This document shows positions 17,956-27,365 of a DNA stretch of 64,000 nt, piece by piece. The DNA comes from an uncultured Clostridia bacterium (lineage in GTDB: Bacteria > Bacillota > Clostridia > Christensenellales > Borkfalkiaceae): contig CALVIN010000001.1 of assembly GCA_944330115.1 (NCBI GenBank), forward strand, positions 291,002 through 355,001, written 5' to 3'. Position 1 is the stretch's first letter. Each line of letters starts with the position of its first letter. The position numbers and the translations under genes are program-made. The notes under the pieces were generated by a model. The model searched no databases, was not told where the DNA came from, and saw only the letters and a program-made list of their open reading frames with translations.

Positions 17956-19386
17956 ATGTCAAGAGCAAAAAAAGTTATTGTTGCGGCGCTGTGCGCGGCC
18001 ACCGTGGCGGTGGTGCCTGCATTTGCGGCCTGCTCGTCGCAGTCCTACGTCACAAACATTGCAAAATCCGGTACGGAGGGCGGCAACGATATCTATACAG
18101 TATATTATTCCGACGGTTCGACGACAAAGTTTACCGTGCCCAACAGCACGGTCACGGCATCCGATCTCTATGATGAGTATATAGCCGAAACGGGAGACGA
18201 CATAACCTATTCCGAGTTTTTGTCGCAGTTCATCACCGTGAACGGCGACAATACCGCGTCGACTATAAACTACTGCCTGCAGTCATGCCTTAAAATTTAT
18301 TCTGAGTTTGTAGAGACGAGCTATTCTATAGGTTTCGGCGGCATAACACAGGTTTCCGACGTGAACGTGTATACGGGCGGCGCGGTGATATACGACGTCG
18401 ACACGATAAGCGACGGCTATACGTACCTTGTCACCAACTACCACGTAATATACGACAACAATGCCGATGCTTCGCGCAACGGCGGCACAAAGATAGCGCG
18501 CGAAATTTACGGCTATCTGTACGGCAGCGAGAGTACGCCTGTGGCGGCCGGGCGCGATTCCGACGGCTACACGCAGTACGACTACGGCAGCTACGGCATA
18601 GCGCTTGAGTATGTGGGCGGCTCCGTGGAGAATGACCTCGCCGTGCTCAGAGCCAAGACTGCCGACATGAAGGCGGTGAACGAGAATATAAAGGCGGTGG
18701 AGCTGGCCGATACCTACTATGTCGGCGAAACGGCGATAGCCATAGGCAACCCCGAGGGCAACGGCATAAGCGTTACGCAGGGTATAATAAGCACGGAGAA
18801 CGAGCTGATCACCCTGAATATCGACGGCAACTGGCGCTCGTACAGGTCGCTGCGAATAGATACGCCGCTGTATAGCGGCAACTCGGGCGGCGGACTGTTC
18901 AACTCGGCTGGCAAGCTGATAGGCATAACCAATGCAGGCAACACCGAGGACCAGAACATCAACTACGCCGTTCCTCTCGAGATAGTTACGGGTACTGTAG
19001 ACAACATCATCTACTACGCCAACGACGGCGATGATAGCACCAACAATGCCTATACGGTAGATCTTGGCGTGACTCTCTCTTCGAGCAATTCAAAGTATGT
19101 GTACGACGCATCTGCAGGCTACGGCCAAGTGAGCGAGGATGTGCGCATCGATTCTGTAGTATCGGCAAGCATAGCTGCCAATGCGGGCGCTAAAGTGGGC
19201 GATATCCTCCGCGGCGTTATAATAAACGGCGAGGAGAGCGAGGTGACGCGCACGTTCAATCTGGACGACATTGCCATCACGATGCGCGAAGGCGACTCGG
19301 TCAATCTGGTAGTGGAGAGGGACGGCGGTCTTGTGACCCTTTCGTCCTGCACGATATCTTCCTCCGACCTCGTTTCACTCAAGTAA
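17956..19386 (+). CDS. Trypsin-like serine protease lipoprotein (HtrA/DegP-like)
   Basis: 476-residue exported protease. N-terminal signal with lipobox AFAACSS (cleavage before Cys25), so it is membrane-anchored on the outside. Residues 30-110 form an extra domain of unknown role. The chymotrypsin-fold catalytic triad is visible: His in LVTNYHVIYD, Asp in VENDLAVLRAK, Ser in SGNSGGGLFNSAGK. The C-terminal 100 residues (VSASIAANAGAKVGDILRGVIINGE) look like a PDZ domain. This fits HtrA-family quality-control proteases, although most have a transmembrane anchor instead of a lipid. AAGGAGG precedes the ATG. Monocistronic. Confidence 0.88.
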   Translation: MSRAKKVIVAALCAATVAVVPAFAACSSQSYVTNIAKSGTEGGNDIYTVYYSDGSTTKFTVPNSTVTASDLYDEYIAETGDDITYSEFLSQFITVNGDNTASTINYCLQSCLKIYSEFVETSYSIGFGGITQVSDVNVYTGGAVIYDVDTISDGYTYLVTNYHVIYDNNADASRNGGTKIAREIYGYLYGSESTPVAAGRDSDGYTQYDYGSYGIALEYVGGSVENDLAVLRAKTADMKAVNENIKAVELADTYYVGETAIAIGNPEGNGISVTQGIISTENELITLNIDGNWRSYRSLRIDTPLYSGNSGGGLFNSAGKLIGITNAGNTEDQNINYAVPLEIVTGTVDNIIYYANDGDDSTNNAYTVDLGVTLSSSNSKYVYDASAGYGQVSEDVRIDSVVSASIAANAGAKVGDILRGVIINGEESEVTRTFNLDDIAITMREGDSVNLVVERDGGLVTLSSCTISSSDLVSLK

Positions 19387-19418
19387 GACTGCAATGTTGC
19401 GACTACGATAAAATATGG

Positions 19419-19472
19419 CGCGCAAAACTTTGCGCGTTTAACATAAAAGCGCCGCTTTACTTTGCGGCGCTT
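19419..19472 (+). terminator. Two hairpins after the protease gene
   Basis: CGCGCAAA/TTTGCGCG (19419-19436) followed by TTTA, then AAGCGCCGC/GCGGCGCTT (19447-19472). Either may terminate; the U-tracts are weak. Confidence 0.55.
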
Positions 19473-19501
19473 AACTTATATTATTTTATATTTCTGACGA
19501 T

Positions 19502-19528
19502 TTTGCGAAGTACTATGCGTGGCATAAT
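19502..19528 (+). repeat. Dispersed 27-bp intergenic motif, copy 3
   Basis: TTTGCGAAGTACTATG then CGTGGCATAAT, between the convergent protease gene and tRNA-Thr. Confidence 0.75.
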
Positions 19529-19583
19529 ATTGCGTTTTTAATGCAAATGCCGTGTTATGCCGCGTAAACTGCATATGATATGA

Positions 19584-19616
19584 AAAAAGGATACCGTTTG
19601 ATGCGGTATCCTTTTT
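19584..19616 (-). terminator. Terminator of tRNA-Thr (bidirectional)
   Basis: AAAAAGGATACCG / CGGTATCCTTTTT stem with a 7-nt loop directly downstream of the tRNA on the minus strand. Confidence 0.85.
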
Positions 19617-19618
19617 AA

Positions 19619-19694
<76 letters not shown>

Positions 19695-19740
19695 GGTATT
19701 ATTTTGCTGCGGGAGCAGTCCCGCGAGCGATTACTTTGAT

Positions 19741-19769
19741 ATTATATGTTAAACTATCGGCATTGTCAA
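19741..19769 (-). promoter_or_regulatory. Promoter of tRNA-Thr
   Basis: Minus strand: TTGACA, 17-nt spacer, TATAAT, about 46 nt upstream of the tRNA. The rest of 19695-19940 holds only a GC-rich hairpin (19850-19879) without a U-tract. Confidence 0.8.
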
Positions 19770-19940
19770 ACAAAAACAGGCGAAAAATTTTAAATTTTGC
19801 AGTAAATTTTTTTGCGGGCGCGCAGGGCCGCGCTCTGTGTTTTTATGAGCGGCGCGGGCAGCTGAAACCGCCCGCGCCGTACAGTAATTTTTAAGTTTTG
19901 TGTTAAAAAGCCGGTATGCCGCCGCACGGTGCCTTTCAAG

Positions 19941-21659
19941 TTACATCGCGCCCTTATAGTCGGCGATAAACTTCTTTAAACACTTGCAGGGCTTGCCCGC
20001 GGCGTCGTAGCCGGTGTCGCCGCATATCTTGCAGCTGTAGTGGGGGGTAAAGTCGGCCTTGTCTATGCCGAGCTCTTTCAGCCTCTCGTCTGCGGCGCGG
20101 TTTGCCGCCGCTATCCTTTCGGCAATTTCGCTCTCCGAGCCGTCGGCGCGGCTCTCGGCGAAAGCAAGTTTTATGTTCAGCGAATTTATCTCTTTATGCA
20201 GGGCGCTGTAAGTATCGTCGGCAAGCGCCCGCTCCAGCGTCTTTTCGGCCGCCGCTTCGGCGCGTTGCCTGAGCTCTGCATAGTGACGCTCTATCACGCC
20301 GCGGTCTATGCTCTTTTCTTCGGTCTTGGGTGTGTGCGCGGCGCCCTCTATCTTGTCGGGGGTAAATATGCCCGACGCCTTCCAGGAGGAGAGCACGCCG
20401 TTCATATAGGCAAGGGGGTTGTTCTTTCCCTCCGAAAGTTCCGCCGCGCGCATTATCATGTCGTCGGAAAATTCCCATTGTCTCCAGCGCGCCAAAAACT
20501 CCCTGTCGAGCGATATCACCTTGCGCGTGAGCCCGCAGGCCGATAGCATCTTCTTTAAGAATTCGTCCTCGGCGTTGGTCATCTCTATGTATGAACCTAC
20601 GGCCTTTTCGTCTATTATGCCCTGGCCGTACAGCTCGTTTTTGATAAAGGCGTCCATGTCTTCAAAGGATCTCTTGCCGTGCAAAAAGCAGTAATTTGCC
20701 AGCTTTTTGAGTGTGCCGAGCTCATAGCCTCTGTCGCACCATACGCTCACATAGTTCTCCATATATGGCGCGGCGTTCTGCATATATACGCCGAGCGAGC
20801 GCGCGATGTCGAGCGTGGCGGCGTGCACCGAGTTCTTTGTTTTGCAGTAGAATTCTATCTCTTTTACGTCGAACTTCTTGTTGCGGTAGAGTTCGCCGAG
20901 CGCGTCGTCGAGCCTTTCCACCGTCTTTGTTTTAAAGTAGCGGGCAGCCGCGATTATGCCGTCGTCGCTGAAGCCGAGTTCCTCGCTCCATTTTTTATAT
21001 AATCTGTCGTCGTCGACGTCCGGCCTGCGCGCAATGCCGGCCGCAGAAAATATCTTTAAAAGCGATGGAGTGGAGGAGGTGAACTGTGCCAGCTTTTCGT
21101 CCACCTTTTTTGCCGTGGTGGCACCCTCCGCGGCAAAGCTCTTTGCCACCTTTTTTATGTATTGCAGGCGGATATCGTCGCCCTTCATGCTCACGCAGTA
21201 GTTTATTATCATCAGAAGGGCGCTCTGCTCGAAACCGTATTCTTCGATCAGGTAAAAGTATTCGCGGTATTCGTTGGGCGATATCATCCTGCCCTTTATT
21301 ATCGTCTGAACGCTCTTGGCAAAGTCGGAGTACTTTTCGCTCTTGAACTTTTTGGGCGTGCCGCTCACATTCTCCGCCTCGAGGTATTCCACTTCGAAGG
21401 GTGAGCGGTTTGTTATTTTCACCAGTTCGAACTCGTCGAGGTACTCAAAGCAGTTTATCGCCTGCTCGTCGGTGATGTTCAGGCTCTTTGCAAGGTCTTC
21501 CAGCGTGAACGAGCCGGACTTTCCGCTGAGGTACAGGCCGTAGATATACACCTTTACCGCGAGCGGATCGAGTATGGGCATATACTTTGTTATAAATTTG
21601 TTCTCGATGCAGGTGAGAGACCTTTCGGAAAGTTCGGGCGAACGGGAGATGAAAGCCAT
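19941..21659 (-). CDS. DnaD-like primosome protein with C-terminal DnaI-type zinc module
   Basis: 572 residues. The N-terminal 100 residues look like a DnaD/DnaB winged-helix domain (LDPLAVKVYIYGLYL...SGSFTLEDLAKSLNITDEQAINCFEYLDEFELVKI). The middle contains DnaD-type repeats (YREYFYLIEEYGFEQSALLMIINYC; RWRQWEFSDDMIMRAAELS). The last 100 residues (HKEINSLNIKLAFAES...DERLKELGIDKADF) end in CKICGDTGYDAAGKPCKCL, which resembles the N-terminal zinc-binding domain of the helicase loader DnaI/DnaC. No AAA+ ATPase follows in the gene or downstream. Probable role: recruiting replicative helicase DnaB at origins or restarted forks. Monocistronic; divergent from sbcD. Confidence 0.8.
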   Translation of the reverse strand: MAFISRSPELSERSLTCIENKFITKYMPILDPLAVKVYIYGLYLSGKSGSFTLEDLAKSLNITDEQAINCFEYLDEFELVKITNRSPFEVEYLEAENVSGTPKKFKSEKYSDFAKSVQTIIKGRMISPNEYREYFYLIEEYGFEQSALLMIINYCVSMKGDDIRLQYIKKVAKSFAAEGATTAKKVDEKLAQFTSSTPSLLKIFSAAGIARRPDVDDDRLYKKWSEELGFSDDGIIAAARYFKTKTVERLDDALGELYRNKKFDVKEIEFYCKTKNSVHAATLDIARSLGVYMQNAAPYMENYVSVWCDRGYELGTLKKLANYCFLHGKRSFEDMDAFIKNELYGQGIIDEKAVGSYIEMTNAEDEFLKKMLSACGLTRKVISLDREFLARWRQWEFSDDMIMRAAELSEGKNNPLAYMNGVLSSWKASGIFTPDKIEGAAHTPKTEEKSIDRGVIERHYAELRQRAEAAAEKTLERALADDTYSALHKEINSLNIKLAFAESRADGSESEIAERIAAANRAADERLKELGIDKADFTPHYSCKICGDTGYDAAGKPCKCLKKFIADYKGAM

Positions 21660-21854
21660 ATTGCAAAATACCGTTTTAACGCTTGATTTATTTGCTCAAA
21701 AGGAATATAATTAGTATAAATTCCGCATTGAGCGGTGTGTTAAAAATTATAAAACAAACTGCGGCAAAATGCAACCGTTTGCGGGCAAACCCCGGGCAAA
21801 AACAGTTGTGTGCCGCGTTGCGCCGCAAGGGCGCTTAAAGGTATTGCATAGCAT

Positions 21855-23003
21855 ATGAAGATTGCGCACACATCCGACTGGCACATCGGCAAAAAGCTGA
21901 TGGGGCGCGACAGGGGCGAGGAATTTAAAGAGGTGCTTGCGGAGATAGCCGATATCTGCCGCAGGGAAAAGGTGGAGCTCCTGCTCGTCGCGGGCGACGT
22001 GTTCGATACATACACGCCGTCTGCCGAGGCGGAGGAGATATTCTATTCCTCGGTAAAGAATATAGCTTCGACGTGCGCGGTGCTCATAATCAGCGGCAAC
22101 CACGACGACTACGTCCGCCTCACGGCCGCGCAGGCCCTCTCGGAGGAGCTCAATATATATACGGTGGGCAACAATTTAAAGGCGCTCGACTGCAAAAAGA
22201 GGGGCAACTGCTACCCCGTGCAGTCGGAGGGCGGCTATGCCGTATTTGAAAATATTGCGGGCGAGCGGGTGTATATAAACACGCTACCCTACCCCAACGA
22301 GGCGCGCTTCAAGGAGGGCAAGAGCGACGAGAGCTTTGCCGACAAGATGAAGCGCTGGATAGACTACGGCGAGCGCGGCAAAGAGGAGGGCATGTCCTCT
22401 GTATTTCTGTCGCACATATTCGCCGCGGGCGGCAAGGCGGGTGACAGCGAGCGCGAGATAGATTTAGGCGGCGCCCGCGCGGTAGGTCCCGACCTCTTCC
22501 CCAAGTGCGACTACTCTGCGCTCGGCCATCTGCACAGACGGCAGAAGCTGGGCGAAAACATATATTACAGCGGCGCGATAATGCGCTTTACCTTTGACGA
22601 GGCAGGCCAGGACAAGAGCATAAACGTGTTCGACCTGACTAAAGAGGGCGTAAAAAACTTCAAAACCGTTCAGCTCACCGCGTGCAGGCAGCTTGCCCGC
22701 CTTCAGGCAAACAGCGTGGAGGACGGCTTAAAACTTTTGAACGACAACGCAAAGGCGATAGCCGAACTCACTCTCAATTTAAAGACGCCTCTCTCTCCGT
22801 CGGAGCTTTCGGAGCTGCGCGCGTGCGAAAATTTATATTCGCTCAAAATGTCGGTGGCTTCCGAGCTTTCGGCCGGATACGCCGCGGAAAATGCGGGCAA
22901 GAGCTCTTCGCAGCTCTTTTCAGAGTACTACTTATCGCGCTTCGGCGCCGACGTGCCGCCCGACCTTCTGGCGCTCTTTCTTTCGCTTACGGAGGAAGAA
23001 TGA
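21855..23003 (+). CDS. sbcD: Nuclease SbcCD subunit D
   Basis: Mre11-type metallophosphoesterase of the SbcCD complex, which processes DNA hairpins and protein-blocked ends. 382 residues. Metal-binding motifs: HTSDWHIGKKL, VAGDVFDTYTPS, ISGNHDDYVR and SALGHLHRRQKLGENIYYSG. The ribosome site is poor (AAAGG 13 nt upstream of ATG). The stop overlaps the start of sbcC in ATGA, so the pair is translationally coupled. Divergent from the DnaD-like gene across 195 nt without other features. Confidence 0.95.
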   Translation: MKIAHTSDWHIGKKLMGRDRGEEFKEVLAEIADICRREKVELLLVAGDVFDTYTPSAEAEEIFYSSVKNIASTCAVLIISGNHDDYVRLTAAQALSEELNIYTVGNNLKALDCKKRGNCYPVQSEGGYAVFENIAGERVYINTLPYPNEARFKEGKSDESFADKMKRWIDYGERGKEEGMSSVFLSHIFAAGGKAGDSEREIDLGGARAVGPDLFPKCDYSALGHLHRRQKLGENIYYSGAIMRFTFDEAGQDKSINVFDLTKEGVKNFKTVQLTACRQLARLQANSVEDGLKLLNDNAKAIAELTLNLKTPLSPSELSELRACENLYSLKMSVASELSAGYAAENAGKSSSQLFSEYYLSRFGADVPPDLLALFLSLTEEE

Positions 23004-25681
23004 AACCTGTAAAACTTGAATTCAAGGGGCTCAACAGCTTCTCCGAGAGGGCAGAGATCGACTTCGGCCCGCTCCTTCAAAGCGGCATATTCGGCATATT
23101 CGGCGAGACAGGCAGCGGCAAGAGCACCATTCTGGACGCCATAAATTTTGCGCTTTACGGCGACATAGAGCGCAATCCCGATAAGATAGACAAGATAAAC
23201 TACAAGTGCGACGAACTGGACGTAAAGTTCACCTTCGATATATTCACCGAAGGCAGCAGGCGCACATACCTTGTTGAGCGCAACATAAAGCGCAAGAGCG
23301 GCACGCACAAGGCGATGCTGTATGAATTTTCGGGCGACGGCAGTTCGCGCGCCGTGGCCGATAACGTAAAGACTGTAAACGACAAGATAACCGAAATAAT
23401 AGGAATAAACAAGGAAGATTTCCGCAAATGCATAGCGCTTCCGCAGGGCGAGTTTGCGCAGTTCGTAAACTCCGCCCCGTCTGATAGAATAGAGCTTATA
23501 GAGCGATTGTTCAACCTGCAAAAATACGGCAAGGCGCTCAAGGAAAAACTTGCCGCAAGGGAGAGGGCCGCGCAGACGCAATACGCCGCTACCGAAGGCG
23601 AGCTCAGGGCCTATGACGACGATACAAAGGAGAGGCTGAACGAAATCGAGCAGAGAGCGGCAGCGTTTGCCGCCGCGGAAGAGGGACTGAAAGCCGCCGC
23701 AACCGCCGCCGAGGAAGCCTATAACCGCGAGAGCGCGCTCTTAAAACAGAAGCAATTATATGCCGCCGCAATTCAAAGGCTTGAAAAGCTGAAGGAACGC
23801 AAACCGGAGTTCGACGAACTTGGAAAGGTGCTGCCTGCGCTTTCGGGCTGCGAGCGCGCGTGCGCCGAAAAGGACAAGGCCGACGTCTTCTCCGTAAGGG
23901 CAGAAAAAGGCAGGGCCGAGGCTGAAAATATCTCGGCGCGGATCGAAAAGACAAACGCAGAACTTGAAAAGGTGCTTTCAGAACTTAAAGACGGCGATCT
24001 CGACGGCAGGGCGGAGGAGCTCAGCCGCAAATGCGCGCTGATGGAGAGCATGCTGCCGAACGTGAGCATGCTTTCCTCCCGCAACGCCGAGCTGAAACGC
24101 TGCAGAGAGCAATACAGCAAAGAGCTTTCTGTCAACGACGACGCATTTAAACAGTGCGGCGAAGTTACGGCCGATTTATGTAAGGCACACACCAAACTCA
24201 AGCAATCGCCTGATATTGATATAGGCGAATATATCAAAAGTCAGTTCAGAGGCGGCATATTAAAGGAAGAATACGCCCGTGCGCTCGTAGACATAAAGAT
24301 GCTGAGGGCAGAGATAAGGGCATACGACGATAATTCCGCGCTGTATGAATTTGTGTGCAAGGAGCTCGACAAAAAGGCGGAAGAATATAAATCGCTCATA
24401 CTTTCGGTAAAGAATGCCAGTCTTGTGGATGTCAATGCGGAGCTCAGGCGTCTCGACAAGATGATAAAGATGCGCAGGGACCTTGAAGTAACGGTGCAGA
24501 AGCTCGATGGCGACATGAAGACGGCAAGTATTAAACTTAGAGCCTCCAACGAAAAACTTGCAGAGCTCAAAGAGCGCGGGACGGCGCTTGCCGCCGAAGT
24601 GGACGAACTCAAAGGCAAGGTGGCTGAGGTGTTCGGCAGCGACGACGCCGCAACGTGCAGGCAGCTGTCTGACGCAAAAAACAGAGAGCTTGAAGATATA
24701 CGCAAAAAGAAGAGCGCGCTCACCGAAAAGAGCGAGGAGCTGCGCAGGCTCATAGGCGAGGACGAGAAGCGCCGTTCGGCAAAGGAGGCCGAGATAAAGG
24801 CGGCGTGCGAACAGCGCGAGGCCGCCGAAAGGGCGGCGGCGCAGTGCGTTGCCGAGGCGGGCATGGAGAATATCGAAGCCTGCCGCGCGCTGATCAAGAG
24901 ATATACCGGTTACAAGTCGGCGCTTGAAAAATACAACAACTTCAACACAGAATATTCCAAGGCCGAGGGCGAGGCAAAGAGTGCCAGGCCTGCCGAGGGT
25001 GCGGAGAACGTCACCGAGAGTACCGTCGCCGAGGCGCTAAATAAAAAGAATGAAACGGCTGCCGCGCTTTCGCACAATTCCTCTGAACTTGCCGTGGCAA
25101 AAAAGGAGGCCGAGGGTCTTAAATTCAGGCTCAAAAAGAAGGGCGAGCTCGAGCAGAAGTTCAAAGAGATAAAGCGCGAACGCGACCTCTTGGGCAAGCT
25201 TAAAAGCCTGCTGCGCGACAACAAGTTCATGGAGTATATCGCCAACGAGCACCTCGTGAACATCTCACGCGCGGCGTCGCGCACGCTCATAGAGCTTACC
25301 GACGGCAGATATTACCTCGCCTACACCGACAACAACTTCTGCGTGGGCGACAACTACAACGGTGGCGAGATGCGAAAGGTCAAAACGCTTTCGGGCGGCG
25401 AAACATTCCTCGTATCGCTGTCATTGGCGCTTGCGCTGAGCGCCACCATATGCAGCCGCTCGTTGAAGTCGATAGAATTTTTCTTCCTCGACGAGGGGTT
25501 CGGCACGCTTGACGGCGACCTCATCGACACCGTTTTGAACGCGCTCGAAAAACTTAAAAACGAAAACTTTTCGATAGGCCTTATCAGCCACGTCGAAGAA
25601 TTGAAACACAGAATAAGCAGTAAAATATTAGTAAGCAAGGCAACTGAGAGCCACGGCTCCACAATAAGGATCAGTTGCTGA
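23000..25681 (+). CDS. sbcC: Nuclease SbcCD subunit C (no zinc-hook CXXC)
   Basis: Rad50-like SMC ATPase partner of SbcD, 893 residues. Walker A GETGSGKSTILDAINFALYG near residue 35; Q-loop/ALPQGEFAQFV; long Ala/Glu/Lys-rich coiled coils between about 200 and 740; ABC signature KTLSGGETFLVSLSLALALS; Walker B FFFLDEGFGTLD. The coiled-coil apex, where Rad50/SbcC normally has CPXCG, contains no CXXC at all (the region reads SPDIDIGEYIKSQFRGG), and the protein is somewhat short. The frame is open back to 22682, but ATG at 23000 after GGAGGAAG and overlapping the sbcD stop is the start. Confidence 0.93.
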   Translation: MKPVKLEFKGLNSFSERAEIDFGPLLQSGIFGIFGETGSGKSTILDAINFALYGDIERNPDKIDKINYKCDELDVKFTFDIFTEGSRRTYLVERNIKRKSGTHKAMLYEFSGDGSSRAVADNVKTVNDKITEIIGINKEDFRKCIALPQGEFAQFVNSAPSDRIELIERLFNLQKYGKALKEKLAARERAAQTQYAATEGELRAYDDDTKERLNEIEQRAAAFAAAEEGLKAAATAAEEAYNRESALLKQKQLYAAAIQRLEKLKERKPEFDELGKVLPALSGCERACAEKDKADVFSVRAEKGRAEAENISARIEKTNAELEKVLSELKDGDLDGRAEELSRKCALMESMLPNVSMLSSRNAELKRCREQYSKELSVNDDAFKQCGEVTADLCKAHTKLKQSPDIDIGEYIKSQFRGGILKEEYARALVDIKMLRAEIRAYDDNSALYEFVCKELDKKAEEYKSLILSVKNASLVDVNAELRRLDKMIKMRRDLEVTVQKLDGDMKTASIKLRASNEKLAELKERGTALAAEVDELKGKVAEVFGSDDAATCRQLSDAKNRELEDIRKKKSALTEKSEELRRLIGEDEKRRSAKEAEIKAACEQREAAERAAAQCVAEAGMENIEACRALIKRYTGYKSALEKYNNFNTEYSKAEGEAKSARPAEGAENVTESTVAEALNKKNETAAALSHNSSELAVAKKEAEGLKFRLKKKGELEQKFKEIKRERDLLGKLKSLLRDNKFMEYIANEHLVNISRAASRTLIELTDGRYYLAYTDNNFCVGDNYNGGEMRKVKTLSGGETFLVSLSLALALSATICSRSLKSIEFFFLDEGFGTLDGDLIDTVLNALEKLKNENFSIGLISHVEELKHRISSKILVSKATESHGSTIRISC

Positions 25682-25692
25682 CAGGAGAAATT

Positions 25693-27363
25693 TTGTCAAA
25701 TATATTAACACCTGTATCGCTTTGGAAAAACTTTGACGACAGTTTGCCCACCGACGCCCAGCTTCTATCCGAAAAGGCGAGCGGCGGGCAAAGAATAGAG
25801 TATCTCACCTTCAGCGGGCGTGAGACGGGCGCGGGGCGCGTAAAAATTTACGCCGCCTTTATGAGCGATGCCTCTGCGCCCTCCGACGACGTCGTCATCC
25901 TTCTGCCCGACAGTTCGTCGGGCGTAGACGAGGAGCTGATGAAGTTCTTTGTAAAGCGCGGCTACAGCGTGCTCATGCCCGACTACCGCGGCGAGTGGGA
26001 GTGCGAAAATTATACGGTGTATCCCGAGGATATACCGTACGCCAACTTCAAAAAATGCGGCAAGCACCGTGAATACGTCGAGAGCGACGCCGTGCACACC
26101 AGCTGGTACGAGTGGGTGGCCGTTGCAAGGTATTCCTACAATTACCTCAAAAAAGAGCGCGGCGGCGTAGGCAAGATAGGCGTGGTGGGCATACGCGACG
26201 GCGGAGAAATAGCATGGAAACTTGCCGCAAGCGTCGAGCTTGCCTGCATGGTCACCGTGTGCGCTGCAGGTTGGAAGACGTATGCCGGGTTCTGCAAATT
26301 CGGCACGCAGGAGCCCGTGCTCGACGAGGAGAGATATCGCTTTATTGCCGGCATAGATTCGCAGGCGTACGCGCCCTTCGTGAAGTGCCCCGTGCTCATG
26401 CTGTGCTCCACCAACGACGAGCGTTTTGACTATGACAGGGCATACGACACCTTCTCGAGGATAAACGAGCAGTTTGCCGACGACAGCGTTATATCGTACT
26501 CCGTGCACTGCAACGGCTGCATCGACGTGCAGGGCACCAAGGATATGTTTTTGTTTTTGGATAAATTCGTGCGCGAAAGGCAGGTATTTTTGCCCAAGCC
26601 CGCCGTTATAAGCGTGATTGCCGACGAGGAGCAGAATCTCGTCGCCCGCGCCGAGTTCGACGAGCAGGGCGTGCCCGAAGAGTTCGGAATGTATATGGCG
26701 GAGGACTGCATAGATCCCGTCATGCGCGAGTGGACGCCTGCGCCCTATAAGGGCGGAGAGGGCTGTGACCGTGACTTCTACCTCAATATATATGAAAAGA
26801 CGGCCGTCGTGTTCGCCTTCTGTTATGCGCGCTATACAAACGGCTTTACCGTATGGTCGCGCATGGCCGTGCGCAAGGTGAGCGGCAAGTTCAAAAACAT
26901 GCGCAAGCGCTGCCGCGTGATATACAACGCCAAGAGCGGCGTCGACAGCCTTTCGATAGCCGACCGCTCGTTTGCCCTCGGCGGAGTGTTCTTTACCAGC
27001 GAGGCCGTGCTGCCCCAGGTGGTGGAGAAGGCCGACGGCCTCAAGGGCGCCTATTCGGTGTGCGGGCTTATGACCTACCGCCTCAACAACCCCGGCTATG
27101 CCCCTCCCGAGGACGCCATATTAAAGCTCGACGTCGTGTGCGACAACCCCGCCGACGTGGTGTTCCGCATGCAGGACGTAAAGTCGGGCGAAACGTATAT
27201 TTGCGTTCACGAACTTGCGGGAGGCATATGGCAGAGCGTGCTTTTGGAGTGCAAAGACTTCAAAAATGCACAGGGTATGCACATAGCTTCCTTTGCGGGC
27301 AACTATAAATTTACCATCACCTGCGGCGAGCAATATGCCGTAAATAACATAATGTGGCTGTAA
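25693..27363 (+). CDS. Alpha/beta-hydrolase-fold protein lacking the nucleophile Ser
   Basis: 556 residues. The N-terminal two thirds resemble X-Pro dipeptidyl-peptidase/cocE or dienelactone-hydrolase-like enzymes: VVILLPDSSSGVDEELMKFF, RGYSVLMPDYRG, VARYSYNYLKKERGGVGKIGVVG and an acid-loop CPVLMLCSTNDERF. The nucleophile elbow, normally GXSXGG, reads GIRDGG with Arg at the Ser position, so ordinary esterase or peptidase chemistry is unlikely. The C-terminal 230 residues have jelly-roll-like character. I take TTG at 25693 after AGGAG as the start, rather than the TTG overlapping the sbcC stop. Followed by lepB after 2 nt. No signal peptide. Function unknown. Confidence 0.7.
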   Translation: MSNILTPVSLWKNFDDSLPTDAQLLSEKASGGQRIEYLTFSGRETGAGRVKIYAAFMSDASAPSDDVVILLPDSSSGVDEELMKFFVKRGYSVLMPDYRGEWECENYTVYPEDIPYANFKKCGKHREYVESDAVHTSWYEWVAVARYSYNYLKKERGGVGKIGVVGIRDGGEIAWKLAASVELACMVTVCAAGWKTYAGFCKFGTQEPVLDEERYRFIAGIDSQAYAPFVKCPVLMLCSTNDERFDYDRAYDTFSRINEQFADDSVISYSVHCNGCIDVQGTKDMFLFLDKFVRERQVFLPKPAVISVIADEEQNLVARAEFDEQGVPEEFGMYMAEDCIDPVMREWTPAPYKGGEGCDRDFYLNIYEKTAVVFAFCYARYTNGFTVWSRMAVRKVSGKFKNMRKRCRVIYNAKSGVDSLSIADRSFALGGVFFTSEAVLPQVVEKADGLKGAYSVCGLMTYRLNNPGYAPPEDAILKLDVVCDNPADVVFRMQDVKSGETYICVHELAGGIWQSVLLECKDFKNAQGMHIASFAGNYKFTITCGEQYAVNNIMWL

Positions 27364-27365
27364 TT

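Noticed and set aside
22682..22999. Extended N-terminus of SbcC
   Set aside because: It overlaps sbcD in another frame; the ATG at 23000 has the ribosome site and begins the family sequence.
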